Source of the DNA: Clostridium sp. CAG:411
GTDB taxonomy: Bacteria; Bacillota; Clostridia; Lachnospirales; Lachnospiraceae
NCBI GenBank assembly: GCA_000437275.1
Contig: FR899666.1
Span: 1 to 47,860, forward strand
Direction of reading: 5' to 3'
Length of the DNA stretch: 47,860 nucleotides
This document shows positions 10,301-18,994 of this stretch, piece after piece. Position 1 is the stretch's first letter; each line of letters starts with the position of its first letter. The notes below the pieces were generated by a model. It ran no database searches. It saw only the letters and a list, made by a program, of their open reading frames with translations, and was not told where the DNA came from. The position numbers and the translations under genes were made by a program.

Positions 10301-10948
10301 ATAGTATATGAAAACACAGAACTGTTACTTACAAGTTCGGAAGATATGAGTTATCTAGAATCAAAACTTGTTGCAGAGGCAATTATTGATTTAGGTAAAA
10401 AAGCCGGATTAAATTGTAGAATTTTTAGAATGGGAACTGCAATGGGAGATTCTGTTAATGGTGCAATTCAACCACAGGATTTCTTTTGGTCACTTGTAAA
10501 ATCCATTCTTAAGACAAAAAAAATTCCAAATATTGCTCATTATGTACATGACTTTATGCCTGTAGATTATATGGCATTGCAGGTACTTGCTTTAGCTAAA
10601 CTCCCTTATAATCCTGATGATTATAAGTTTCATGTAGATGGATTACGTGTTGATTTTTCACTTGCTAGTAAATGGATTCTTTCACGATTTCCTGATATAG
10701 AAATTACGGATTATGAGGAGTGGATTCATGATGTGAAGGAATATGCTGTACTTAATCATGATGAGACAATTGATTCAATTATTGGAATTGTTATGGATGA
10801 GAATACTATGAAACATGAATTTACATGTATAAATTCAGACCATACGATTGAAATTTTAAAGAAACATGGAGTTCCAATTTTTAATGATATAACACATATG
10901 CTTAATGTTACTTATGAATATTTAAATACACAAAAGTATTTTGAGTAA
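4337..10948 (+). CDS. Multidomain synthetase TE-A0-AL-KR-PCP-TR
   Basis: This 2203-residue protein has six regions. (1) Residues 1-245 are a type II thioesterase with GHSMG Ser93, Asp199 and His226. (2) Residues 260-640 are an adenylation-like domain with no SGSTG loop, but with NYYGFPF in place of A5 and IPKLKDGQVD in place of A10. (3) Residues 690-1240 are an intact acyl-activating domain (SGSTGIPKG at 861, FGMAETS, TGRLKEVIIINGLNY, GIGKKQR-like end). (4) Residues 1250-1660 are a ketoreductase with GGMGGIG at 1417, Ser1558 and Tyr1571. (5) A carrier domain has Ser1763 in LGGNSL. (6) Residues 1840-2203 are a thioester reductase with GAAGFIG at 1846 and Tyr2006/Lys2010. The order AL-KR-PCP recalls keto-acid modules of depsipeptide synthetases such as the cereulide and valinomycin enzymes. 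The TR domain implies reductive release, so this is probably the terminal protein although it is encoded first among the giants. Confidence 0.9.
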   Translation: MIDISTPYVKFQKKITKDGYKLICIPYAGGGASFYNGWQKYFQNIEVIPIQLPGRENRMGEEFLLDCKEIAHKIVEEIAPYLDNENFSIFGHSMGGIIAFETAKLFEKLGVKPDVCFISSTSLTDKGDFIPSRELDDQQFFRRVSDFGGIDENSEILKYPEFQSVFLKILRADFEVIESYHNDQVKLQCPIVAYCGDEDPMENIAQMESWSKYTSSVVYKEYEGGHFYLVDHCQQVCKNIENNIIQVKEKKRYEKMNKNMTIQHGEKIYTANEFYKMVSGYIAEYSSYGSGTRVFINLKNPVEYMAATIAMFNLDFDVSLDKQMAEIVIETEVRNTNIEQLRIGKWKGSVVISNQKIRIENLKKWFEFQKKVVKNVQKVSITASTEFMQSMLWMLAIDMDVNIFICEELTFQDATLCMLNDLKNLEQKVESGQYLITAGCDALDFDMLRKKIKTTTRWINYYGFPFLSCVSYSKKRFLHGKEGYFHQLKPISETQIMVVNKEKVLQPINVSGRLLQKIENWESELDVCATISDENCILVEKLGESLYYIDGKWMDPKSVYEMFMNLDFIYDAYITEKCFYYTLSEPYSSFEVKQQIKKQLGDIVEQFEFIELPFIPKLKDGQVDSKKIEKFIGKTREEIKCLEKALVEKEVYIDLTYENIGQSIAENKKIFEKEEVNDQQELSAETAFLSMPQFDESLRKFNNMSQMIEIRGQSKQEILYINIDGEERQTYQELYKASRRVASGLQRYGVKAGDIIIFQNENNREYLTCFWACILIGAVVAPLGVLDDYGTRNINNEKLKNICEMIPDYYILASDKVGKKLENLIEKNRLITYSEVSAFEDTGFDNYIWEEDQTAMMLFTSGSTGIPKGVCLSQKNVFARTISEVQRYDMDETLVDMNWMTLTHAAGIIWSHIRDVYLNAFQIQVMSEVVLNEPIKFLDIINKYRVTTTWTPNFEFTLIRDQYDESEQHMWDLSCIKHVFVGGEANVSKDLRGFIQIGMRYGMDEHVVIPAFGMAETSSAFMYYDKFSLKNSSDEDRFVPIGSPNYGHIVRITDEKGNIMKKGQIGRIECSGGVVTKGYYKNEKANKESFTEDGFLITGDIGYIKDDSVVLTGRLKEVIIINGLNYYVQDIETIVNEIEGVIPSYTIASSVKNKAGTEDILLLFSPTDESVFNEDERLREITNQVRKEILNKSGLYVKYVIPELKEQSMRTEIGKKQRSKYRNLFYQGRYDSILQRIGTLKDDNYIMQEVWKEEIYQGNSTVAKIEKEEQDIVFLDGNTIIDLYPLKQCTANLEEFLDGLYERCRLWNRLPDYNKIIVPTIHAIFLKGDQEFNSQMSLVYGLLQSCQQEHPEKKYVQVDMDVYDQQNLLREAKRNNKQGVCVYRQGRRYMKEFQTITKDFSEGKKVDLQKKNVLVVGGMGGIGKILCEHLGKKYNCTLLIVGRSNLDAENKEWISKINNLGITVEYTQADATKETEILQAMQCFQEKTGNKIDLIFNLAGQLGDKNQKEFWNDKLARTIDYEKKGSFLQTITSKFVTTQTLKKVAEQEGNIALILFGSVNGILGGYGLGAYSAANGFQNQYTNYINQVTKIPVYCLNWSGWYKTGLSKDIPEVMVKLSQKSGFQFANEEDNLLYFDMVFENGIQNVILGLERNFEKNKCMTNDLYKPLISIYSAADIDEIREIVSKEQLRNNVRYIQLDHIPYNSVNAKDVDIKQIRKKESIEKENSELLTENQRKMMEIWKSVLHLNQISLDDDFFELGGNSLLITKLVYEIEKSFGSKINMQDILVKGTIRELVSAFEGVVVTKEEMMKKNEKIIEEDIKIDFNIKQLLAKTEVSKQNAIFITGAAGFIGSFIMNEIVKNYPNHDIYCVVRKRDGVDTKRRFEAVLEKYQHNEARQSPKIYVIEGDISEPQFGMRQEMYDKLCKEVGIVYHCAAKVNFAENYAGHRKDNIVATKRILEFCCTKVKKELNYISSGAVFGNVNGEDTPIVYENTELLLTSSEDMSYLESKLVAEAIIDLGKKAGLNCRIFRMGTAMGDSVNGAIQPQDFFWSLVKSILKTKKIPNIAHYVHDFMPVDYMALQVLALAKLPYNPDDYKFHVDGLRVDFSLASKWILSRFPDIEITDYEEWIHDVKEYAVLNHDETIDSIIGIVMDENTMKHEFTCINSDHTIEILKKHGVPIFNDITHMLNVTYEYLNTQKYFE

Positions 10949-10962
10949 TGGAGGAAAAAATT

Positions 10963-13900
10963 ATGGCAGAATCAGAATATAGTATTGCAATTATTGGTAT
11001 GGAAGGGCGATTTCCAAAAGCGAATAATGTTGAAAATTTTTGGGAAAATTTAAAAAATGCAAGAGATTGTATTGATAGAGATGAAAGTCTAGATCGGACA
11101 GATTTTATTGGTGCATATGGAAAGGTAGAAAATATAGATGAATTTGATGCAGACTTTTTTCAGGTAACAAAAACGGAGGCATTGGATTCAGATCCAGAAC
11201 AAAGAGTTATGCTTGAAATTGCATATCATGCAATGGAAAATGCAGGGTATAGTAATGAAAAGTATGATGGAAAGGTTGGCACATTTATTAGTTACGATTA
11301 TGGTGCATATATATGGAATATTATTATGCAGGATCCAGATGATTGGTATAAAAGATATGAAATTTACAAGTCATATATTGCTACTAGGTGCGAAAAAATT
11401 GCCTATAAATTAGGATTTACAGGACCTGCGATCATGTCGCAATATTCTTGCGCATCTTCTATGAACACAGTGCATGAAGCATGTCAGTCATTGTTAAATT
11501 TTGAGTGTGATATTGCATTAGCAGGTGGGATTAGTCTTGCAACTGAACAAAATGGATATGATCCTACACTTACTACAGAATCAAGTAAAGGAATCATATG
11601 TCCATTTGACCGAGATGCTGATGGATTGGTACCAGGATCAGCAGGAGGTGTAGTAGTATTAAAAAGATATGAGGAAGCTGTTGAGGATCATGATCATATC
11701 ATTGCTATAATTAAGGGTACGTTTTTAAATAATGATGGAAAGAGAAAGGCTGGTTTTGCTGCTCCAAGCGTGTATGGTCAGGAGGAGTGTTTAAGGTCTG
11801 TTTTGGAAATATCTGAAGTGGAACCAGAAGAGATTAATTATTATGAAGCACATGGAACGGCTACAGAGTTAGGAGATAGTATAGAGCTAAGAGCTATTAA
11901 AAATGTGATTGGACTACGTGAAACAGATAATAAAGTATTTATAGGTTCTGTAAAAGCAAACATTGGTCACACAGATATGGCCGCTGGCATTTGTAATGTT
12001 ATAAAAACTGCATTGATTTTAAAGGAACGTACATTAGTGCCAAGTATTCATTATAAAAATCCATGTGCGGAGCTTAATGGAGATGAGAATCCATTACAGG
12101 TAAGTGTAGAAACCAGAAAATGGACAGGAAAAGAGCCTATGTTAGCGGTAGCCAGCTCTATTGGGCTTGGTGGAGCAAATGCTATGGCAGTGATGGGAGA
12201 ACATTGTGAGCAGGAAGAACGAAATCAAGAGAATCCTAAGGAAGCACAGTTGATTATTTTTAGCGGAAAGACAGAAGAAGCTGTAAAGCAAATGAGAGAG
12301 GAGTTATCGCAGAAATTAGTAGATCCTAAAATACGTTTAGATGATGCAGCATATACCTTGCAAACTGGTCGAAATTATTTTGCATATCGTTCATTTGGTA
12401 TTATTGATGGAGAAAAAAGAAAATTATCTAGAAGAAGAGTGTTTCACTATGATAAAGAAATGCAAAAACAAATAGTATTTGCATTTTCTGGGGTTGGTAG
12501 TTTTGAAAGAACAGTTGGACAAGAATTATACAAAAGCAATTTTATATTTCGCCAGCAGATGGATCAGTGCTTTTTATATTGTGAAGAAATTGGTGTGTCA
12601 GGTATGAAAGAGTATTATTTGAACTTTCAGAAGAAAAAAGACACCAAAATTGAAAATGATAATGTAAAAGGAATGCAACTTCTATTTTGTGTTGGTTATT
12701 CTATGGCAAAAACTTTAATGGAGTTTGGTATACGCCCTCAAAAAGTAATTGGTCATAGCAATGGAGAATATATTGCAGCTGCAATCAGTGGCATCTTGCA
12801 GGTTAAAGATGCATTATATTTGTTAAAAAGACGTTCTGAACTGATAGAGAAAATTCCAGAAGGTGGAATGATTAATATTGCAACAAATTTAGAAAATGTG
12901 AAAAAGATGCTGGTAGATGGTGTGGAAATTGGAGCAATTAATGCACCAAATCGTATTATGGTTACAGGGGAAAAACAAGAGATAGAGAAATTTGAAAAAA
13001 AATTAAAAACAACAGATATTGTATACAGAAAAATGAAAGTGAATCGAGCAGGGCACTGTTGCTTGGTTGAAGAAATCCTAGAAGAATATAGAGAGATTCT
13101 TAGCCAGATTACATTTCATGAGCCGAATATACCAATTGTATCTAGTTGTATACCTGAATGCGATGCAGCTAAAGAAATGCAACAGATAGAGTATTGGTTA
13201 AAGCAGATGAGAGAGAAAGTAATGTTCTATGATGCTGTAACAAGTATTCAGGATAATGAGGAGAGTCTATTTGTTGAGATTGGAACGAGTGATGCATTAG
13301 CAACATCCATTAGAAATATGAGATTTGGAAGTGAATCAATTTCTACATTTTCATGCTTTGATTCGCCAACTGCAACGAATGCAAAAAATGGTTTTCTACA
13401 ATTTCTTGGAGATATGTGGAGTAATGGCATAGAAATTCAGTGGGAGAAATTGTATCAAACTAAGCCATATCGTATTCCGTTGACACATTATCCATTTGAA
13501 CATAAGAAATACTGGAAATACAGATCCCAATTAAACATGGGAAAAAATTCTAATCTAGAAGAAAGCGTTGCAATCTATCAAGGATTAACAGATTTAGAGT
13601 ATGAAAAGACAAGGTATATTGCAGAAAGGACTGAGGGAAGCCTTATTTTAATGGAGCCATTACAGGAGCAATATCAAAATAATAAGGGAATTTCTTATAT
13701 GTTCTCATCTATCGATAAATTTTTAGAGTGTATGGAAGAAAAGTATTTTCAAAATACAGAGATTACATTGTTAAGAGAAATTGATGGATATGTTGAAATG
13801 AGTAATACTCTGGTTGCCGCATGTATTTTAGATTATTTTAGGACTTCTGAGAAATTTGAAGTAGATGAAGTGTATACCATTGATAAATTTTTACAGTTGT

Positions 13901-15321
13901 ATAGAGTTGTTGAAAAGTATATTCCATTTATAAAATATTTTGTCCAATTTCTAAAAGATTATGGATATTTAATAGATAATTATGGAATACTAAGGTTTTC
14001 GGAAAAAGCGAAAAAAATCTCATCTAAATATGAAATATTAGAACAATGCAGACAAAAGTATCCAGGATGTTGTGCCTATATGGAATTTTGTGTGTATGTA
14101 TCAGAGCATTATGTGGATGTATTTGCTGGAAAAGAAGAGGGAAGTACAGTCATTTATCCGGAAGGAAAATTTACTTTAATTAATAAATATGAAGCAAAGA
14201 TGTCAAAATACAGTTATATACCAAATTGCATAAAAGCATTAGCGGAAGCTGTTGAAACGGCAGTGAAGCATTCTGAGCGTAAACTTAGAATATTGGAAAT
14301 TGGTGCAGGTTCTGGTGAAATGACAGATATGTTATTAGATAGGTTAAAAGGGGAACAACTGGAATATTGGTTTACGGATATTAAGCAATCATTAGTAATG
14401 GAAAGAAAAAATAATGAACCGGAAGAAAATCGTGATTTTATGCATTATGGGGTTCTAGATATATCACATAATCCGGAGAAACAGGGGTATATACCTAGAA
14501 GTTATGATATCGTGTTACTATATGATGTTATTCAGGCTACTACGGATATGACAAAGACGGTAAAAAATATTCGAAGTCTCCTTGCTGATGATGGAATGTT
14601 TGCGTTTGTGCAGACTTGTGATGGTAGTGAATGGATGAATATGATTTATGGATTTGCACCAGGATGGTGGAATTATGATCGTGATCCAAAGAGAAATCGA
14701 ATTACTATGCCTGCACAACAGTGGAAACAGGTCTTGCAAGATTGTGGATTTACAAATACTTACAGTTTGCCAAATGGAAATAATTCTAATGCATACTTAT
14801 TTATTATGCAATCAAATCGAACTTATAACAAAGAAAATGTAGTAAATTCAATTGAGAAAGATAACAATTATAAAAAGCTGATGAAGCAGCATGATGAAAT
14901 TGAAGTAGTATTTGTTAATACAGAAGACAAAAATAAATTAGAAGAGATTGCAAAAAAGCATGGAGCACAGCTGGTTTTAGTTAGTAATACAGAGGAAGAT
15001 ATAAAAATTGATCAATCAGATGTTAGAAATCAATTAGATGTTGATGTAAAGCATATTGTGAAAGAAGTTATAGGTTATGATGTGTCATTGGATGAAGACT
15101 TATATAATCTTGGTATGGATTCATTAATGGCAATGATGATTTCTTCAAAAATACAAAATAAACTGCGATTAAAAATACAATTGAGTGATATGTATAATTT
15201 GACAAGTGTGAAAGAAATTTCTGATTTTTTAAGCCATGCAGAGCAAGTAGAAGAGGTAGAGGAAATAAAGAAAATTGCAGAACCAGAAAAGAATCTGGAG
15301 GATTTATTAAATGAATTATAA
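10963..15321 (+). CDS. Type I polyketide synthase module KS-AT-cMT-ACP
   Basis: I chose the ATG at 10963 over the in-frame ATG at 10948 because GGAGGA at 10950-10955 is spaced correctly for it. In numbering from 10948 the KS spans about 10-425 with Cys168 (QYSCASS), His302 (EAHGTAT) and His341 (KANIGH). The AT spans about 505-850 with Ser604 in GHSNGEY and His703 in NRAGHC; the usual GQGSQ motif reads GVGSF. A SAM methyltransferase domain lies at about 1000-1290 (LEIGAGSGE), with the layout of PKS C-methyltransferases. The ACP has Ser1392 in LGMDSL. There is no reductive domain. The protein should add one extender unit and C-methylate it, leaving a beta-keto thioester. The crotonyl-CoA reductase-like gene at 35699 may supply its extender. 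The end overlaps the next gene by 11 bp. Confidence 0.92.
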   Translation: MAESEYSIAIIGMEGRFPKANNVENFWENLKNARDCIDRDESLDRTDFIGAYGKVENIDEFDADFFQVTKTEALDSDPEQRVMLEIAYHAMENAGYSNEKYDGKVGTFISYDYGAYIWNIIMQDPDDWYKRYEIYKSYIATRCEKIAYKLGFTGPAIMSQYSCASSMNTVHEACQSLLNFECDIALAGGISLATEQNGYDPTLTTESSKGIICPFDRDADGLVPGSAGGVVVLKRYEEAVEDHDHIIAIIKGTFLNNDGKRKAGFAAPSVYGQEECLRSVLEISEVEPEEINYYEAHGTATELGDSIELRAIKNVIGLRETDNKVFIGSVKANIGHTDMAAGICNVIKTALILKERTLVPSIHYKNPCAELNGDENPLQVSVETRKWTGKEPMLAVASSIGLGGANAMAVMGEHCEQEERNQENPKEAQLIIFSGKTEEAVKQMREELSQKLVDPKIRLDDAAYTLQTGRNYFAYRSFGIIDGEKRKLSRRRVFHYDKEMQKQIVFAFSGVGSFERTVGQELYKSNFIFRQQMDQCFLYCEEIGVSGMKEYYLNFQKKKDTKIENDNVKGMQLLFCVGYSMAKTLMEFGIRPQKVIGHSNGEYIAAAISGILQVKDALYLLKRRSELIEKIPEGGMINIATNLENVKKMLVDGVEIGAINAPNRIMVTGEKQEIEKFEKKLKTTDIVYRKMKVNRAGHCCLVEEILEEYREILSQITFHEPNIPIVSSCIPECDAAKEMQQIEYWLKQMREKVMFYDAVTSIQDNEESLFVEIGTSDALATSIRNMRFGSESISTFSCFDSPTATNAKNGFLQFLGDMWSNGIEIQWEKLYQTKPYRIPLTHYPFEHKKYWKYRSQLNMGKNSNLEESVAIYQGLTDLEYEKTRYIAERTEGSLILMEPLQEQYQNNKGISYMFSSIDKFLECMEEKYFQNTEITLLREIDGYVEMSNTLVAACILDYFRTSEKFEVDEVYTIDKFLQLYRVVEKYIPFIKYFVQFLKDYGYLIDNYGILRFSEKAKKISSKYEILEQCRQKYPGCCAYMEFCVYVSEHYVDVFAGKEEGSTVIYPEGKFTLINKYEAKMSKYSYIPNCIKALAEAVETAVKHSERKLRILEIGAGSGEMTDMLLDRLKGEQLEYWFTDIKQSLVMERKNNEPEENRDFMHYGVLDISHNPEKQGYIPRSYDIVLLYDVIQATTDMTKTVKNIRSLLADDGMFAFVQTCDGSEWMNMIYGFAPGWWNYDRDPKRNRITMPAQQWKQVLQDCGFTNTYSLPNGNNSNAYLFIMQSNRTYNKENVVNSIEKDNNYKKLMKQHDEIEVVFVNTEDKNKLEEIAKKHGAQLVLVSNTEEDIKIDQSDVRNQLDVDVKHIVKEVIGYDVSLDEDLYNLGMDSLMAMMISSKIQNKLRLKIQLSDMYNLTSVKEISDFLSHAEQVEEVEEIKKIAEPEKNLEDLLNEL

Positions 15322-18300
15322 AAAGATGCAGGATATATATAGGGACGATAATCGGTTTTATTTCGTAACCAATGCTAACATTTCGTATCAAGAGTTAGAA
15401 CAGGAAATAGGAATGCAAAATGATTATATGCAAGTACCTAATTTGCTTGATAAAAATAATTTAAAAAAATATATATTTTCTTCTAAGGAATGCAAATCTA
15501 TTCAAAAAGATTTGAAAGACATGGGAGTGAAGGATGCAAAGTTACAGATCCTTTATAAAAATCAGGCCACTGGTTTTAATCGTAGAATGTTAAATTTACA
15601 TAGAATGCAAAAACAAGTAAAAAAAATATCTGAAAAACCTGCATCAATTTATTATGGAGAATTGCCATGGGAAAGATTGAAATATTCTAATTTTTGCGAA
15701 GTAATTCAAGCACGAAAAGAAAGTCAGCAAAGTATTCATTACTTGAGTAGTAGGGGGGAAAGTATTCAGACTTACAGCGAACTCTATCATAATTGTATGA
15801 GAATTGCGGCAGAAATGAAAAAAATGGGTATAAAAAAAGGAACTAAGTTAATTATTCAATTTGATGAAAAAAAAGATTTTGTAGAATTGTTTTGGAGTGC
15901 AGTAATTATAGGTGCAGTAATTGTTTCCGTTGCTGTATTAGAAGATTACGAAAATAAGAATATTAATGCAGATAAGTTAAATTACATTTGTAATTCTTTT
16001 AATAATCCAGTAATTGTATCAACTACAGAGAGAGCACATGATGTAAGGCAGTTTATGCGTTTGTATCAAAGTGAGTATCCGGTAATTACGATGGAGGAAT
16101 TAAGAAAGGGAGAGAAAGAACTAGAAAATATTCAAAATAAATTTTTAGAAGAAGAACCTTGTATGTTTTTCTTTACATCGGGGAGTACCGGAATGCCTAA
16201 GGGAGTAGGATTAACGCAGAAGAATGTGTTTGCACGAACTTTAGGTGAAATAGAAATGTATGGGTTAAATGAAAATTTACGAGATTTGAACTGGATGACA
16301 TTAACACATGCAGCAGGTGCTGTATGGACTATGTTTCGAGATATTTATTTGGACGCGTTTCAGATGCAGGTCGCAACAGAATATATTTTAAAAGATCCAC
16401 TGAGATGGATACAGTTAATGCATGATTATAAAATTACCACTTCGTGGGCTCCAAATTTTGCGTATGCATTATTAGGGAAATGTATAGAAGAAAACAAAGA
16501 TTATCAGTGGGATTTGTCTAGTGTAACAAACCTTTATAGTACAGCAGAGACTAATGTTAGTAAGAGTCTTAGAATGTTTTTAAAAAAGGTTGAAAAGTAT
16601 GGTTTTCCTAAAAATGGATTGATTCCATGCTTTGGAATGACAGAAACTTCATCGGTAATGGCTTATTATAATGGATTTTCTTATGAAAAGAGTTCGGATA
16701 AGGACTTGTATGTACCTATGGGAACTCCGCAACATGGTATTGAACTCCGCATTGCAGATTCAGAAAATCATATTTTATGTGAGGGTGAGGTTGGGTATCT
16801 TCAGATTAAAGGAGATACTGTTCTTAAAGAATATTATCAAAATCCTGAGGCGACAGAAAAGGCATTTACAGAGGATGGTTTTCTTATTACTGGTGATATG
16901 GCATATATAGAGGGAAAGGATGTTGTAATTACAGGTAGGGAAAAGAATATTATAATTGTAAATGGTTTCAATTATTGTATTGAGGATATGGAAGAAATTG
17001 CAGATGATTTAGATGGAATAGAGAACGGATATACAGCAATTTTTTCTGTTCAGGAGCAAGAGCAGGAATCAGTTATATTAGTTTTTTCTCCTGAAGATGA
17101 AACATTATTAAATTTAGAATGTAGTAATCAATTACGCTTTTTACTAAGAAAAATAAGGAAAAATATGTTAAAAAAATGTTTTATACCAATGAATCATGTT
17201 ATACCTGTCAGTAGAAAGAAATTTCCACGAGAAGGAATTGGTAAGAAACAACGGGCAACCTTAAAAAAGCAATATGAAATGGGAATGTTTGACGAAATCC
17301 TACAAATTACAGAGGAAACACAAAAACAATATGTGTTAAGAAAAACAATGACAGAGATTAAGAATTCTTTACAGGATACGAAAGTTAATAATTGTATTGT
17401 GGATACTTCGTTTTTAGACAAACCATTTTTTACAACAACTATTGAAAGTAAACAGATAGCAGAAGTGTATGATTATATATTTCAAAATGTAAGGAAATAT
17501 TTACAGACGGAACAAAAGGTTGTGTTTCCCGTACTGTATCAAAAAGAGCAGTTTTCTTGGTATCGTGGCATATTGCCAGCTTTATTTAGAACCTTGGCAA
17601 TGGAAAATACAAATTTTCATTTTAAGCTATTGTTTTTAGAGGAGAATGAGAATGACCTCATAGAGCGAGAGTGCAATTCTTTAGACGGTTATGATGTTGT
17701 ATATTATAGCAACGGAAAGCGATACATTGAAACTTATGAAACTTATAATGCCGTATGTAAAAGAGAGAATGCTGCTGCATTTATGGATAATAAACTTGTG
17801 GTATTAGTTGGCGGATTTGGAGGAATTGGAAGATTACTATCTAAGTATTTGCTAGAAAATTATCGGAATATTCGTTTGTTAATATTAGGAAGAAAAAAGA
17901 AAGAGGACGTAAAAGAGTTACTTGCACTTTATCCTAAAGAACAGGTATTATATGGGACTGCTGATGTTACTAGGTATGAGCAATTAGATGAAGTGATTGA
18001 GCAAGCGAAACAAGAAGTAGGGCGGGAAATTGGTTGTATTTTTAATCTTACAGCTAGAGGAATTACAAAGCAAGATGAAATGACAATCACTCATGCCATT
18101 GAGAAGAAAAGGGAAGACCTTTATACGGAAAGTGCAGTAGTAAAATTATTGGGATTAAAAAATATAGAATGTGTCCGTATGAAAAATAATTGTAAAATGT
18201 ATGTACTAGGGTCTGTAACCGCGGATTTTGGCATGGTAAATATGTCTGCCTATGCAGTTTCTAATTTACTTGCAGAGGAATATTGTTCTCATTTACCACA

Positions 18301-18982
18301 AGAGCAGGTTGTATTCATAGGTTCTAGTGGATGGAATAATATTGGAATGAATTTAAAAAAGAATTCAGAGGATATGAAAGAGTTTTTAAATCATTTTGAC
18401 ACTTCAAAGAGTGGTTTTCTAGAAGGTTTTACAGCTGAAACTGGAATTAGGATGTTAGATAATATTTTAACATCAGGTGTTGGAAGTTGTTTTGCTGGTA
18501 TAAATCATGAATTTAAGGGATTGCAGTATTGCATTACAGATCCGTTTGAAGAAAATCTGCAACTTGTAGTTACAAGTGAGGAACAGATGGAGCTGGTGAA
18601 AAAATATATTAAAAGTAAATATTCATTATGCCAGAAAAAAATTACAGTACGCATTGATCCATTAAGGCAAGTACGGCAGAGAGACAACACAGAAGGAATT
18701 GAGCAGGAAATTAAACATATATGGGAAGAGTATTTAGCAAAGGACATTAAAAGTTTTGATGATAATTTGTTTGATATTGGCGGTAATTCATTAACTGTTT
18801 TTCAGATTACAGAAGCAGTAAATCAAATATTTGCATTGCAATTGAATCCAATAGATATCATGACGCATTCTACAATCAGAAGCTTTTCCTTACTTATTCG
18901 GGAGTTGTCCATGGATGAAAATCAGAAAAAAACGAAGGAAAAAAAGGTAATAGCAAGGAAAAGAAAATTGAAGGCTCGATAA
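15311..18982 (+). CDS. Keto-acid-type module AL-KR-PCP
   Basis: This 1223-residue protein is paralogous to the middle of the 4337 protein. Residues 1-125 are unassigned. Residues 130-665 form an intact acyl-activating domain (FTSGSTGMPKG at 288, FGMTETS at 441, GREKNIIIVNGFNY at 542, GIGKKQR at 642). Its core reads NWMTLTHAAG, which differs from standard amino-acid A domains and, as I recall, resembles alpha-keto/alpha-hydroxy acid loaders such as PksJ of the bacillaene pathway. A ketoreductase follows with GGFGGIG at 834, Ser968 and Tyr981. The carrier domain has Ser1160 in DIGGNSL, and the protein ends in a basic tail. It should activate a keto acid, load it and reduce it to a hydroxyacyl thioester. 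With no condensation domain it is either a starter or is served in trans. GGAGG lies upstream of the ATG. Confidence 0.88.
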   Translation: MNYKKMQDIYRDDNRFYFVTNANISYQELEQEIGMQNDYMQVPNLLDKNNLKKYIFSSKECKSIQKDLKDMGVKDAKLQILYKNQATGFNRRMLNLHRMQKQVKKISEKPASIYYGELPWERLKYSNFCEVIQARKESQQSIHYLSSRGESIQTYSELYHNCMRIAAEMKKMGIKKGTKLIIQFDEKKDFVELFWSAVIIGAVIVSVAVLEDYENKNINADKLNYICNSFNNPVIVSTTERAHDVRQFMRLYQSEYPVITMEELRKGEKELENIQNKFLEEEPCMFFFTSGSTGMPKGVGLTQKNVFARTLGEIEMYGLNENLRDLNWMTLTHAAGAVWTMFRDIYLDAFQMQVATEYILKDPLRWIQLMHDYKITTSWAPNFAYALLGKCIEENKDYQWDLSSVTNLYSTAETNVSKSLRMFLKKVEKYGFPKNGLIPCFGMTETSSVMAYYNGFSYEKSSDKDLYVPMGTPQHGIELRIADSENHILCEGEVGYLQIKGDTVLKEYYQNPEATEKAFTEDGFLITGDMAYIEGKDVVITGREKNIIIVNGFNYCIEDMEEIADDLDGIENGYTAIFSVQEQEQESVILVFSPEDETLLNLECSNQLRFLLRKIRKNMLKKCFIPMNHVIPVSRKKFPREGIGKKQRATLKKQYEMGMFDEILQITEETQKQYVLRKTMTEIKNSLQDTKVNNCIVDTSFLDKPFFTTTIESKQIAEVYDYIFQNVRKYLQTEQKVVFPVLYQKEQFSWYRGILPALFRTLAMENTNFHFKLLFLEENENDLIERECNSLDGYDVVYYSNGKRYIETYETYNAVCKRENAAAFMDNKLVVLVGGFGGIGRLLSKYLLENYRNIRLLILGRKKKEDVKELLALYPKEQVLYGTADVTRYEQLDEVIEQAKQEVGREIGCIFNLTARGITKQDEMTITHAIEKKREDLYTESAVVKLLGLKNIECVRMKNNCKMYVLGSVTADFGMVNMSAYAVSNLLAEEYCSHLPQEQVVFIGSSGWNNIGMNLKKNSEDMKEFLNHFDTSKSGFLEGFTAETGIRMLDNILTSGVGSCFAGINHEFKGLQYCITDPFEENLQLVVTSEEQMELVKKYIKSKYSLCQKKITVRIDPLRQVRQRDNTEGIEQEIKHIWEEYLAKDIKSFDDNLFDIGGNSLTVFQITEAVNQIFALQLNPIDIMTHSTIRSFSLLIRELSMDENQKKTKEKKVIARKRKLKAR

Positions 18983-18994
18983 GAGGGAGATAAT

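Noticed and set aside
11213..11413. Plus-strand frame of 66 codons inside the KS domain
   Set aside because: It is a shadow of the 10963 synthase in another frame; no ribosome site and no recognisable motif.
15311..18982. AL domain read as a fatty acyl-AMP ligase
   Set aside because: The core lacks the WLPxxHDMG-like motif of those ligases and is coupled to a KR in the manner of keto-acid modules.
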